Positions 35,907 through 44,921 of a stretch of DNA of 64,000 nt are shown piece after piece; position 1 is the stretch's first letter, and every line of letters starts with the position of its first letter. A program made the translations under genes and the position numbers. The notes below the pieces were generated by a model. It saw only the letters and a list, made by a program, of their open reading frames with translations, made no database searches and was not told the origin of the DNA. This DNA comes from Hoskinsella mucinilytica (GTDB lineage Bacteria; Bacillota_I; Bacilli_A; Erysipelotrichales; Erysipelotrichaceae): NCBI RefSeq assembly GCF_045223415.1, contig NZ_JBEQZJ010000011.1, forward strand, positions 22,186 to 86,185, written 5' to 3'.

Positions 35907-36656
35907 ATGAGAAAACTACTTACTATGCTTACAATAGCATTCATGCTTGTGGGGTGTGCCTCATCAAATGATGCTGAAAAAACTGCAGGAAAGAAGGCTG
36001 ATTCAGATATCAAAGTTGAGGAAAAGGATAAGGAATCAAAGGATGAAAAAGAGAAGGCAGATAATGAGAATAAGGATATCTCCAATGTAGATGATAAAAA
36101 GGAAGAGACGGTAAAGAAGAACTCAGAAACAAAAAGTACGGGCAACAATAGCTCAACTTCTAAGGATGACAGTAAAAATTCACAAAGCACATCAGGAAAA
36201 GGTGAAACAAGCAATAAGCAAGATAGGCCAAGCTCAGGTTCATCAAACGCAGCTAAACCAAGTCAACCAAGTGATACTACTAAGCCAACAAAGCCTGTTG
36301 AAACTCCTCCGCCAGTAGAAGAAGAACCTGCACCACCAATTAATCAGCAGGCAAAGGCAGATCAGGTATTTGCACAAATCAACGCATACAGACAACAAAA
36401 CGGATTAGCACCATTTACATATTCAAATGATTTGAAAAGTAGGTGTGACTCGCATGCACAAGCAATGGCAAATGCAGAGGCACTATGGCACAGTGGAAAT
36501 GGTGCTGAATGCATAACTAACTATGATGATCCTTTCTCTGCATGGGTGAATTCTCCTGCACATAGAGATTTATTATTAAGTAATGGAACAGAAGCAGCAG
36601 TAGGAATATATTTTTACAACGATTATTATTATTCAGTATTTCAAACAAGGTGGTAA
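35907..36656 (+). CDS. Lipoprotein with C-terminal CAP (SCP-like) domain
   Basis: A 249-aa surface lipoprotein. The signal peptide ends in the lipobox L-V-G-C (Cys 17). Residues ~20-150 are a low-complexity linker rich in K, E, S, T and P that probably spans the cell wall. The C-terminal CAP domain (about 152-249) has I-N-A-Y-R-Q-Q-N-G-L, H-A-Q-A-M-A, W-H-S-G and A-W-V-N-S-P-A-H-R, covering the usual histidine and glutamate region. AGGAGGGAG precedes the ATG. It may be the first cargo gene of the conjugative element. Confidence 0.85.
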   Translation: MRKLLTMLTIAFMLVGCASSNDAEKTAGKKADSDIKVEEKDKESKDEKEKADNENKDISNVDDKKEETVKKNSETKSTGNNSSTSKDDSKNSQSTSGKGETSNKQDRPSSGSSNAAKPSQPSDTTKPTKPVETPPPVEEEPAPPINQQAKADQVFAQINAYRQQNGLAPFTYSNDLKSRCDSHAQAMANAEALWHSGNGAECITNYDDPFSAWVNSPAHRDLLLSNGTEAAVGIYFYNDYYYSVFQTRW

Positions 36657-36660
36657 ATAG

Positions 36661-36688
36661 GCACGATCTGAGATGGTCGTGTTTTTTT
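36661..36688 (+). terminator. Terminator after the CAP lipoprotein gene
   Basis: CACGATC pairs with GGTCGTG (one wobble), followed by seven T. Confidence 0.7.
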
Positions 36689-36707
36689 ATGGAAAGGAGT
36701 ACAAAAA

Positions 36708-36737
36708 ATGAATTACTATAAGGTAGGTTTCTTTTAG
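36708..36737 (+). CDS. Nine-residue leader peptide before the SpaA protein gene
   Basis: The frame M-N-Y-Y-K-V-G-F-F-stop has AAGGAG 7-8 nt upstream. Four of its nine residues are aromatic (two Y, two F). Its stop codon is the first part of the TAGGGCA/TGCCCTA hairpin. It is likely regulatory. Confidence 0.45.
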   Translation: MNYYKVGFF

Positions 36738-36816
36738 GGCAGTAATGCCCTAAATTTAAAAAGTGAATGAAACAGCGTATGGACATGAGGTCATTATATA
36801 CCTTGTGTCCTTTTTT
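36735..36816 (+). promoter_or_regulatory. Tandem hairpins and terminator controlling the SpaA protein gene
   Basis: A perfect 7-bp hairpin TAGGGCA/TGCCCTA (36735-36752) is followed by a second hairpin, GGACATGAGG/CCTTGTGTCC with two wobbles (36781-36810), and six T. The AGGAGG of the downstream gene begins 4 nt after the T-run. Attenuation coupled to the leader peptide is inferred. Confidence 0.5.
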
Positions 36817-36833
36817 ATTAGGAGGAAAATACG

Positions 36834-39800
36834 ATGAAAGACAAAATAAAAAAAGTAATACATAAGGTGCTGTTGACAGTAGCGACCATATTCATCACTC
36901 TATCAACCATATTTAGTTCTACGCCTTTGCAGGTTCATGCGGCTGAAGAGAAAGTATACTTCGAAGTGAATAAGGCACAAGAAGTATTAAATGAAGCCAA
37001 AAAGCATCTTGGAAAACCATATGTATGGGGTGCTGCTGGACCGAATAGCTTTGACTGCTCTGGATATGTTTCTTATGTGTTTAAACAGGTTGGATTGAAG
37101 TTCAATGCTGATCGTTTTACAACTTACTCGATTGAAAGTTACCTAGATGGATTAGGAATAACAAGCTATACCTATAACACGAATGAGGCAAATCCCAAAA
37201 ATGCCAAAGCAGGCGATATTATCTTATATTATGATAATACTGGAGATGCCCTCCATATGGGAATCTATATGGGAAATGGGAAAGTCATTCACTGTGCTGC
37301 AGAAATGCCATCTGGCCCTCAACAGCAAGTAATGATAAGTGATGCTGATGCGCTAGGAAGCAAACATGGGACAAGCATTGTGAAATACAAAGCATACCGA
37401 GTGTTTCCGGATAAAGGTGGCGTGAGATTAAAGAAAACAGATGAATTTGGAAATGCATTGGCTGGTGTGAAGTTTAAGATAACACTTCCTAACGGATCAT
37501 CAAGAACAGTAACAACAAATGCAAATGGTATCTGGGATTCAGAAATAGAAAATGTGCCTTTAGATACAGGAACATATCAATATCAAGAAATATCAACAAT
37601 AGAGGGATATTTATTAGACAGCACAGTAAGGTCATTCACCATTACTGCAGGTGTCAAAGCGAATGAGAATGTAAAAGTCGTTACAAACAAAGAGCCAAGT
37701 GCTGAGATCAATGTCATCAAGACGAATACCAATGGCGATCGGGTAGCGAATACAGTGTTCAATGTTTATGCTGATGAGAATATAACAAATAGAGCAGGTT
37801 CTAAAGTGTATTATCCAAAGGATCAGCTCGTTTCCACATTGACAACTTCTTCATCAGGAGAAGCCTCTGTTAAAGTACCGTTGGGAAGATATCGCATTGT
37901 TGAATATCAAGTACCATCAGGATATATTCTCAATACACAAGTACACACAGTGACACTTGCATATAAGGATCAGAAAACTTCTGTTGTTTCTTCCTCAACG
38001 ACCATCGTAAATGAAGATCAGAAGGGGAAAATTACCTTAAAGAAATCTTTTGATACATCACAAACGGATGGAAAGTATGGAGATGCGTACTTACAGGATA
38101 ACCAGTATGCTCTAATCGCAAAGGAGCAGATCATGAATGCTGCTGGTACTGTGAAGTATTATGATAAAGATCAGATTGTTTCCTACCAGAAGACAGATTC
38201 ATCAGGAAATATCATGTGGGATAATCTACCTTTAGGAAATTACAGTATTCAAGAAACGGATACAAATGGCAGTCTGCAGCTTAATTCAGGAAGTATAAAT
38301 GTTTCTTTGACTTATGCAGGTCAAACAGTTTCTAAAGCTGTAGTGAACAAAACAACATCAGATAAACCAAATATGCAGAAAATTCAGATATTCAAATCAG
38401 GAATTGACGGTACCTCTGGTGTATATGATGGACTGGCAGGAGTAGAATTCACATTTAAACTGAAATCAGAAGTGGATAAAAAGGGATGGGATTCAGCAAC
38501 GGTCTATGATGTTATTACAACAGACAGAAAAGGCAATGCGACCACTAAATATCTGCCTTATGGTGTGTATCTGGTAAGAGAAACAAAGACTCCAGCAGAT
38601 CGTACACCGGCACCAGATTTCACTGTGTCCATCAGCAAGAACTATACCATGTACGATAAGGATGATCAGATTAAAAAGATCAATGTGAACAATGCGCCTT
38701 TATCTGCACAGGTACGTCTTGTGAAAGAAGATTATGATACAGGAAAAGCAGTCACATTAAATAGTGCCAGTTTCAAAATCAAGGATGAAAAAGGTAACTA
38801 TATTGTTCAGAAGCTAGGTGGAATCAAGATTGATACCTTTACAACAAACAGCAAGAATCAGATTGTTTCCATCTTCGGAAAACAGGGAGAAGTTACGCTG
38901 CCTTTAAAACTACAATCTGGAAACTACACGATTGAAGAAATCAAACTTCCGGAAGGCTTCCTTGAACTTGAAAAACCAATTACGTTCAAGATAGAAAACA
39001 TCAGGGATATGGACAAGGATGAGGATCAGGAACCCATTATCACTGTCAAAGTCAAAAACAGACAGCCAAAAGGTGAGCTGACGATTGAGAAATCAGACAA
39101 AGATACTGGAGCTCCACTGGAGAATGTTGAGTATAGCTTAACTGCTAAAAAGGACATTATCAGCATGATTGATGGTTCTACTCTTTTCAAAGCCGGTGAG
39201 ATTGTATATGAAGGCGAGACAGATGCAAAAGGTACGATCGTTGTGAAAAACATCAATATGGGTGAATATCTATTGAGAGAAAAGCTGACAGTAGAAGGCT
39301 ATATACTTTCAGAAGAAACACATGAGGTCACCTTTACAAAAAAGGATAACACAACGAAACTTTACAAGATTGGTGTCAATGTTACTAATATAGCACCAAA
39401 AGGAGAAATCCATTTAGTTAAGACAGATAAAGCCACATCAGAATATTTGAGTGGTGTTATTTATCAGTTGACTGCTAAAGAAGATATTGTCAGTCTTGAT
39501 GGTAGAAATACTGTTCTTTATAAAGCTGGTGATCCTGTATCTGTTGATATTTCAGAAGAAGGCAGATATATGACGAATGAGAAAGGTGAAATCAATATCG
39601 CTAATCTTCCTCTTGGAAATTATGAGCTTAGAGAAGTTGAAACATTGGAAGGATACTGTGTAGATACAACGGTTTATGATATCGACTTAAGCTATGATCA
39701 TAGTGAGAAAACATTGTATAGGAAAGATCTTGCAGTGACCAATATTGCCCCAAAAGGAGAAATTCATCTAGTCAAAACAGATAAGGATACCTCTGAAAAT

Positions 39801-41018
39801 TTAAGTGGAGTCATTTATCAGTTAACTGCAAAGGAAGATATTGTGAGCTTGGATGGCAGAAACACTGTTCTTTATAAAGCAGGTGCTCCTGTATCAGTTG
39901 ATATCTCAGAAGATGGAAGATACATGACGAATGAAAAGGGTGAAATCAATATTGCTGGTCTTCCATTAGGAAACTATGAATTAAAAGAAATTCAGGCGTT
40001 GGATGGATACTATGTGGATACAACGGTTTATGACATAGACCTGAGCTATGATCATAGTGATAAAACCTTGTATACTGAATCCCTAGCTGTGACAAATATG
40101 AAAACAGTCACTGAAATTTCAAAAGTGGATGCAACGGATGAGAAAGAACTGGAAGGCGCAAAGCTATCTCTGTTTGATAAAGAAGACAACCTTATTGAAG
40201 AATGGGAATCAGGAATAGAACCGCATATCATTCGAGGCTTATTGATCGGTATGGAATATCGCTTGCATGAGAATCTTGCACCGTTAGGATATGCAACAGC
40301 TTCTGATGTTACTTTCACAGTTGATGCTTCAGGAGAAACAACAAAAGTTGTGATGAAGGATGAAATAACAAAAACAGAAATACTGAAGGTGGATGCTGAA
40401 ACGAAGAAATCATTAGCTGGTGCTGAATTGAAAGTGTTAGAAAAAGAAAGTGGAAAGGTCATTGATGAATGGACAAGCAGTGAAGAAATGCATTCTATTA
40501 CTGGTTTACATGTAGGCGAGTCTTATGTTCTTCATGAGGAAAAATCACCTTCAGGATATCATAAAGCTAAGGATGTTGAGTTCACAGTAGCCGACAGTGG
40601 AGAAATTCTGAAAGTAGAGATGAGTGATCGTATCACAAAAATCACTGTGGAAAAACAAGATGCAGAAACTGGAGAAGCACTGGAAGGTGCTGTTCTATCC
40701 ATCGTGGATAAAGAAACAGGGAAAGTAGTAGATACATGGAAATCTGGCAAGGAGCTGCATGAAATCAAAGGACTTGTTGTTGGAAAGACTTATATCTTAA
40801 AAGAGATCAGTGCACCATCCCATTATGAAAAAGCAGCGGATATTGAGTTCATAGTTAAAGAGGATGTAGATGTTCAGGAGTTGATCATGAAGGATAAGAA
40901 AACACCGCTTACAACAGTAAAGACAGGAGATGAAACCAAGGTGATACCATTAATTGCTGTGTTCCTTGGAGCAGGGATTGCAGCATTTGTATTGTTTAAA
41001 AAAGCTAAAAAAGAATAG
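36834..41018 (+). CDS. Giant surface protein: NlpC/P60 domain, SpaA/Cna-B repeats, sortase anchor
   Basis: A 1394-aa wall-anchored protein. A signal peptide ends near V-H-A at 35-36. An NlpC/P60 peptidase follows (about 45-190), with catalytic C75 in F-D-C-S-G-Y-V and a histidine in L-H-M-G-I-Y-M-G near 143. The rest is a row of SpaA/Cna-B type immunoglobulin-like domains carrying the K-x-D and late E motifs that form isopeptide bonds. The C-terminus V-K-T-G-D near residue 1362, a hydrophobic helix and a K-rich tail form a non-canonical sortase signal. A hydrolase and an adhesin in one chain suggest a role in mating contact or wall remodelling. Confidence 0.88.
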   Translation: MKDKIKKVIHKVLLTVATIFITLSTIFSSTPLQVHAAEEKVYFEVNKAQEVLNEAKKHLGKPYVWGAAGPNSFDCSGYVSYVFKQVGLKFNADRFTTYSIESYLDGLGITSYTYNTNEANPKNAKAGDIILYYDNTGDALHMGIYMGNGKVIHCAAEMPSGPQQQVMISDADALGSKHGTSIVKYKAYRVFPDKGGVRLKKTDEFGNALAGVKFKITLPNGSSRTVTTNANGIWDSEIENVPLDTGTYQYQEISTIEGYLLDSTVRSFTITAGVKANENVKVVTNKEPSAEINVIKTNTNGDRVANTVFNVYADENITNRAGSKVYYPKDQLVSTLTTSSSGEASVKVPLGRYRIVEYQVPSGYILNTQVHTVTLAYKDQKTSVVSSSTTIVNEDQKGKITLKKSFDTSQTDGKYGDAYLQDNQYALIAKEQIMNAAGTVKYYDKDQIVSYQKTDSSGNIMWDNLPLGNYSIQETDTNGSLQLNSGSINVSLTYAGQTVSKAVVNKTTSDKPNMQKIQIFKSGIDGTSGVYDGLAGVEFTFKLKSEVDKKGWDSATVYDVITTDRKGNATTKYLPYGVYLVRETKTPADRTPAPDFTVSISKNYTMYDKDDQIKKINVNNAPLSAQVRLVKEDYDTGKAVTLNSASFKIKDEKGNYIVQKLGGIKIDTFTTNSKNQIVSIFGKQGEVTLPLKLQSGNYTIEEIKLPEGFLELEKPITFKIENIRDMDKDEDQEPIITVKVKNRQPKGELTIEKSDKDTGAPLENVEYSLTAKKDIISMIDGSTLFKAGEIVYEGETDAKGTIVVKNINMGEYLLREKLTVEGYILSEETHEVTFTKKDNTTKLYKIGVNVTNIAPKGEIHLVKTDKATSEYLSGVIYQLTAKEDIVSLDGRNTVLYKAGDPVSVDISEEGRYMTNEKGEINIANLPLGNYELREVETLEGYCVDTTVYDIDLSYDHSEKTLYRKDLAVTNIAPKGEIHLVKTDKDTSENLSGVIYQLTAKEDIVSLDGRNTVLYKAGAPVSVDISEDGRYMTNEKGEINIAGLPLGNYELKEIQALDGYYVDTTVYDIDLSYDHSDKTLYTESLAVTNMKTVTEISKVDATDEKELEGAKLSLFDKEDNLIEEWESGIEPHIIRGLLIGMEYRLHENLAPLGYATASDVTFTVDASGETTKVVMKDEITKTEILKVDAETKKSLAGAELKVLEKESGKVIDEWTSSEEMHSITGLHVGESYVLHEEKSPSGYHKAKDVEFTVADSGEILKVEMSDRITKITVEKQDAETGEALEGAVLSIVDKETGKVVDTWKSGKELHEIKGLVVGKTYILKEISAPSHYEKAADIEFIVKEDVDVQELIMKDKKTPLTTVKTGDETKVIPLIAVFLGAGIAAFVLFKKAKKE
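39393..40100 (+). repeat. Two tandem 354-bp repeats inside the SpaA protein gene
   Basis: Units at 39393-39746 and 39747-40100 encode almost identical 118-residue SpaA domains, both starting A-P-K-G-E-I-H-L-V-K-T-D-K. They are in frame. Confidence 0.8.
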
Positions 41019-41111
41019 ATGCTGTGTTCAATATGGAAGGAGGTGATCATGTGTATATGAACGCAATGAAATTTATTTAGAAAATGAAAATTAAGAGGAG
41101 GTGAGAGCCTA

Positions 41112-42062
41112 TTGAACAGCATTATCAGCTGGGTTGGTGGAAAGAAAGCATTACGTGATCTCATTTATACCAGATTCCCAGAAAATTATGATCGTTATAT
41201 TGAAGTATTCGGAGGAGGAGGGTGGGTGCTATTTGGCAAGCCGCCAGATAAATTTGAAGTATACAATGACTTCAATCATAACCTAACGAATATGTTTGCG
41301 GTCATAAGGGATCAGCCACTGGCATTTATTGAAGAATTGGGATATCTACCAGAGAATGGACGATATATATTCAACTTATATAAAGACATTATCTCAAAAC
41401 AGAGAATAGAAGATAAATATCTGCAGGATGAGATGAATCGTGTTCATGTGTATTTTACTGAACTGCAGGCAAATGAAATTATTGAAATCATGAGAAAGGA
41501 GCGTATTGAGAAACAGGATATAAAACTAGCTGTGGCTTTTTTTAAGTTGATCAGATATTCCTATGGATCAGGCTGTAAGACATATGGATGCCGTCCTTAC
41601 GATGTAAGAAAAGCATTTCATATGGTTTGGGATGTTTCAGATCGACTTGTGAATACAATTATTGAAAATAAAGATTTTGAGGCATTGATCTGTCAGTACG
41701 ACCGACCGAATGCCTTTTTTTATTGTGATCCTCCATATTATGAAACAGAAGGAATGTATGAGGTTCTGTTTACGAAAGAGGATCATATTCGCTTAAGGGA
41801 TGCCCTTGCGAACATACAAGGGAGCTTTCTCTTGTCATATAACGATTGTGAATTTATTCGGGATATCTATAAAGATTTTTATATAGAAAGCTGTACTCGT
41901 GTAAATAATATGGCGCTGCGATATGACAATGAAGCAGAATTCCCTGAAGTATTGATTTCAAATTACGATGCGACAAAAAGAACTAAGTTGAGAAAGCAGT
42001 TAGGCTTGTTCGATTTAGATGTATCAGGAGAGGAAGAAGAAAATGAAAACAATGACAATTAA
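41112..42062 (+). CDS. D12-class DNA adenine methylase (Dam family)
   Basis: A 316-aa N6-adenine methyltransferase. The SAM-binding W-V-G-G-K-K at 7-12, F-G-G-G-G at about 33-37 and the catalytic D-P-P-Y near residue 206 are all present, in the alpha-class order. The target sequence cannot be read off. A TTG start is used with AGGAGG about 10 nt upstream, and the residues after it match the family N-terminus, M-N-S-x-I-x-W-x-G-G-K. No partner endonuclease is visible, so it may protect the element's DNA or regulate transfer. It overlaps the next gene. Confidence 0.88.
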   Translation: MNSIISWVGGKKALRDLIYTRFPENYDRYIEVFGGGGWVLFGKPPDKFEVYNDFNHNLTNMFAVIRDQPLAFIEELGYLPENGRYIFNLYKDIISKQRIEDKYLQDEMNRVHVYFTELQANEIIEIMRKERIEKQDIKLAVAFFKLIRYSYGSGCKTYGCRPYDVRKAFHMVWDVSDRLVNTIIENKDFEALICQYDRPNAFFYCDPPYYETEGMYEVLFTKEDHIRLRDALANIQGSFLLSYNDCEFIRDIYKDFYIESCTRVNNMALRYDNEAEFPEVLISNYDATKRTKLRKQLGLFDLDVSGEEEENENNDN

Positions 42063-42459
42063 GATTGAAATGAATAATACGATTCAGCTGCCTGCACAAA
42101 TGATAAAGCAACTGCAATTACAGGAAGGAGATGATATTGTAATCGAATATGATCCACAGAATCTTGCTAGAAGATGTTTTGTTATCCAAGAAGATTCAGA
42201 AGATCGCATGACGAAAGAAGACTATTTTTGTATTCCGATGAGATTATTCAAGAGTGCAGGGCTGATCAATCAGGATTTACAAGTGATTCTTGGTGATGAA
42301 GAACTGACGGTGACGACATCAGCTAATATCATCAAGGTGCTTCCAACAGAATATATTGAAGCACTCCTTGAGCAGCAGGTCGATATGAATCGGATCGCTG
42401 ATTGTGTAGCAGAAAGGATCAATGAAAATGTGCTCGAATCAGAAGAAGAGTCAATATAA
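42043..42459 (+). CDS. AbrB/MazE-like regulator, first of two
   Basis: A 138-aa protein whose N-terminus (T-I-K-I-E-M-N-N-T-I-Q-L-P then L-Q-L-Q-E-G-D-D-I-V-I-E) fits a SpoVT/AbrB swapped-hairpin DNA-binding fold. A second similar segment (F-C-I-P-M-R-L-F-K-S-A-G-L) suggests a duplicated half. The ATG at 42043 has AGGAGAGG upstream; it starts inside the end of the methylase gene and overlaps the next gene. Probably regulates the transfer operon. Confidence 0.6.
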   Translation: MKTMTIKIEMNNTIQLPAQMIKQLQLQEGDDIVIEYDPQNLARRCFVIQEDSEDRMTKEDYFCIPMRLFKSAGLINQDLQVILGDEELTVTTSANIIKVLPTEYIEALLEQQVDMNRIADCVAERINENVLESEEESI

Positions 42460-42727
42460 GATTCTGGATCATCAGGGACGTATATCAATCCCTCAGGAAA
42501 TAAGAGAAAAGGCAGATATACATAAAGGAGATATCGTTGAGATCAAAAACAACCGCAATGGTGTTCAGATTTCAAAACTGGATATCGTAAAGCTCAATGA
42601 TGAATCTATAGAATCACTAAGAAACATGGTCATTTCATCTGCAAGGAAGCTGGATAAGAAGTCACTTCTTACCTTAGCGAAGAAGCTTGTAGAAATGGCA
42701 GAAAGAACGGAGGAATATAATGAGTAG
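42422..42727 (+). CDS. AbrB/SpoVT-type DNA-binding protein
   Basis: A 101-aa protein with the clear AbrB signature L-D-x-x-G-R-I-S-I-P-Q-E-I-R-E-K-A-D-I-H-K-G-D-I-V-E at about residues 15-41, and a helical C-terminal half. The start may be 42422 or the ATG at 42428; AAAGGA fits the second slightly better. It overlaps genes on both sides. The pair of AbrB-like proteins at the head of the transfer operon suggests an element-encoded repressor set. Confidence 0.78.
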   Translation: MKMCSNQKKSQYKILDHQGRISIPQEIREKADIHKGDIVEIKNNRNGVQISKLDIVKLNDESIESLRNMVISSARKLDKKSLLTLAKKLVEMAERTEEYNE

Positions 42728-43064
42728 AATATTAAAGGATAAAAGAGTGAGGCTTCTGTTAATTATGATATTTCTGCTGCTGGCATTTGTGGTTTTCATG
42801 AAGCCATGCTATGCAGCAGGAGATGTATCAGGAGCGATTGAAAGCGCATGGGGCAGTGCAAAAGGACAGATAAAAAGCGTTGTCAACAATGTCGTATTCC
42901 CGGTAATCGACCTTGTATTGGCGGTGTTTTTCTTTGTTAAATTAGGCACAGCCTACTTTGATTACAGGAAAGCTGGGCAGTTTGAATGGACTGCTCCAGC
43001 AGTTCTGTTCGCCTGCCTTTGCTTCACTTTAACAGCACCAAATTATATTTGGTCGATTCTGTAG
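42720..43064 (+). CDS. Small membrane protein, VirB2/TrbC-like position (DUF3852-like)
   Basis: A 114-aa protein with a signal-like N-terminus ending in C-Y-A-A-G, a short amphipathic stretch, and two hydrophobic segments (about 58-76 and 93-110). Size, cleavable N-terminus and position before the large TrbL-like gene fit the DUF3852 proteins of Tn1549-type elements and a pilin-like role. The assignment is by layout rather than by a catalytic motif. Confidence 0.6.
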   Translation: MSRILKDKRVRLLLIMIFLLLAFVVFMKPCYAAGDVSGAIESAWGSAKGQIKSVVNNVVFPVIDLVLAVFFFVKLGTAYFDYRKAGQFEWTAPAVLFACLCFTLTAPNYIWSIL

Positions 43065-43077
43065 GAGGCATGATGTT

Positions 43078-43932
43078 ATGTTTCTATGGAACTTCGTCGC
43101 AGACAAGGTGCTGGGTGGGATTATTGATTGGATCTATGAAAAGATCCTAGATGCATTAGGTGAATTTTTTGGTCTGATGGGAAATATGGGAGCAGAAATA
43201 TTCAATTATAACTGGGTGAAATCCATTGTTGAAATCATGCGCCTTTTTGGATGGACACTGTTTGTGGTAGGATTGGTAGTTGCTGCCTTTGAATGTGCTT
43301 TGGAATATCAGGGCGGAAGAGGAAGCGTCAAGGATACGGCTTTGAATTATATTAAGGGGTTCATGGCTGTATCCCTTTTTACGATTGTTCCTATTAGTCT
43401 GTTCAAATTTTGTATCACCTTGCAGGTGCAGCTTACATCCGGATTATCAACATTGGTAGGTACAGACTCAATAGGTGATACTGCAAAAATGTCACTAGGA
43501 TTTGTAACGGATATGGGATTGAGTGCACTGCTGGCAATCCTGATCCTCATTATGATGGGGTATGCCATTATCAAGATATTCTTTGCGAATCTAAAACGTG
43601 GCGGTATTTTATTGATTACTGTAGCAGTTGGCTCCTTGTATATGTTTTCTATTCCAAGAGGCTATACAGATGGATTTATCCAGTGGTGCAAGCAGATTAT
43701 AGGTATTTGTCTAACTGCCTTTTTACAGGCAGTCATGCTGATTGCAGGACTTGGTGTGATGAAAGAAAACTGCTTGTTAGGGTTGGGACTGATTCTAAGT
43801 GCAGGAGAAATACCTAGAATAGCGGGACAGTTTGGAATGGATACAAGCACAAAGGCAAATTTAATGAGTACGATCTATGCAGCTCAGGCTGCTATGTCAA
43901 TCACAAGAACAGTTGCAGGGGCGGTGAAATAA
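43078..43932 (+). CDS. TrbL/VirB6-like conjugal transfer membrane protein
   Basis: A 284-aa polytopic protein with about five or six membrane segments and an amphipathic N-terminus. It has the F-G-W-T-L-F-V-V-G-L-V-V-A-A-F-E segment and a C-terminal A-A-Q-A-A-M-S-I-T-R, features seen in the CD1112/TrbL-like proteins of Firmicute conjugative elements. It is expected to form part of the inner-membrane channel. AGGAGG lies 9 nt before the ATG. Confidence 0.75.
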   Translation: MFLWNFVADKVLGGIIDWIYEKILDALGEFFGLMGNMGAEIFNYNWVKSIVEIMRLFGWTLFVVGLVVAAFECALEYQGGRGSVKDTALNYIKGFMAVSLFTIVPISLFKFCITLQVQLTSGLSTLVGTDSIGDTAKMSLGFVTDMGLSALLAILILIMMGYAIIKIFFANLKRGGILLITVAVGSLYMFSIPRGYTDGFIQWCKQIIGICLTAFLQAVMLIAGLGVMKENCLLGLGLILSAGEIPRIAGQFGMDTSTKANLMSTIYAAQAAMSITRTVAGAVK

Positions 43933-43933
43933 G

Positions 43934-44599
43934 ATGCAAAGAAAATATAAGGCTTATATAAACACTATAAACTTCTCCATTGAATTAGAGGGAAAAGAAC
44001 TTAGTACGTTCGTGTCTCATTTTGGAAAATTTGGAGATATTCAGGTTTATGATCAACAAAAGAATGAATGCATTCTGAATACAAAAGGTGTTATTCTTGA
44101 TAGCTTCTATCCAGATATGTGCAATAGAGAAATGGCACAAAAAAGAGCTGGACATCTTACATACCTATTTGAAGATTTCAAATATCAAAAGAATTTGAAG
44201 TACCCAAGAGGAAGACTAAGATCTATATTTAAAGAAATGAGTCATCAATTATCTGAAATGAGTATGATGGAGAATCCGGTTACTGTGTGTAATCGTTGCC
44301 TTCATAAGGTCTATCCATCCTGCTTAGAGCAATACGACTATCAGTGCTTTGTACATGATGAAGACCTGTTCGAATTAGAAACTCATAAAATGGATAAGGT
44401 TGCATACTTGGATATGATGGCATTGAGAATTGGATGTCCCAGAGATCAGATTGAGGAACTGCATTGTGCATATGATGCTTATATATCAAAGGCATATCTT
44501 CATGATGCACCTGTAGAAAGTCCACTGACATTAGAGGAGTTTTATGAGGAACGTAAGCCAATACAGGAACCCACCCGCACAATGGCTTTGAAATTTTAA
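43934..44599 (+). CDS. Unknown transfer-operon protein with a domain shared with the 49971 gene
   Basis: Not recognised (221 aa, no membrane segment). Residues ~24-62 contain F-V-x-x-F-G-K-F-G-D and I-L-N-T-K-G-V-x-x-D-x-x-x-P-D, also found in the 151-aa protein at 49971 as F-I-x-x-V-G-R-F-S-D and L-L-N-T-A-G-T-x-x-D-x-x-x-P-E. The C-terminal half has C-N-R-C and scattered cysteines. It lies 1 bp after the TrbL-like gene and before the VirB3-like gene. Confidence 0.65.
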   Translation: MQRKYKAYINTINFSIELEGKELSTFVSHFGKFGDIQVYDQQKNECILNTKGVILDSFYPDMCNREMAQKRAGHLTYLFEDFKYQKNLKYPRGRLRSIFKEMSHQLSEMSMMENPVTVCNRCLHKVYPSCLEQYDYQCFVHDEDLFELETHKMDKVAYLDMMALRIGCPRDQIEELHCAYDAYISKAYLHDAPVESPLTLEEFYEERKPIQEPTRTMALKF

Positions 44600-44612
44600 A
44601 GGAGGATGACAC

Positions 44613-44921
44613 ATGTATATGTATCCGGATAATCTGAAAGGAAAGCCAACCTTATGGCTCTGGTATCTAAGTGATATCGGCATCATAGGAATTGGTGCTA
44701 TCTTTTCAGTCATGGCAATCACACAGGCGAATTTTTATCTCCCTGTAGCACTGGTTGCCTGTTATGCATTTTTAACCATCCGTTATCAGGACACAAGCAT
44801 TTTTGATTTTCTCAAATATGCCTGTGCCTTTTTTATGATTAGCCAGCAGTATTTTCACTGGTCATTATCCACAGATGATGTGCAGATGACAGATACTGCT
44901 GCGAAAGGAGGACATCGATGA
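44613..44921 (+). CDS. VirB3/PrgI-like small membrane protein
   Basis: A 102-aa protein with a short basic N-terminus (Y-P-D-N-L-K-G-K-P) and two or three hydrophobic segments between residues 15 and 80. It sits just upstream of the VirB4 module, where VirB3 or PrgI-type proteins are usually found. AAAGGAGG precedes the start, and the stop overlaps the next gene by 4 nt. Confidence 0.65.
   Translation: MYMYPDNLKGKPTLWLWYLSDIGIIGIGAIFSVMAITQANFYLPVALVACYAFLTIRYQDTSIFDFLKYACAFFMISQQYFHWSLSTDDVQMTDTAAKGGHR

Noticed and set aside
41050..41080. Mini-frames behind AAGGAGGTG before the methylase gene
   Set aside because: Each is under ten codons with no hairpin or terminator nearby, so a leader role has no support.
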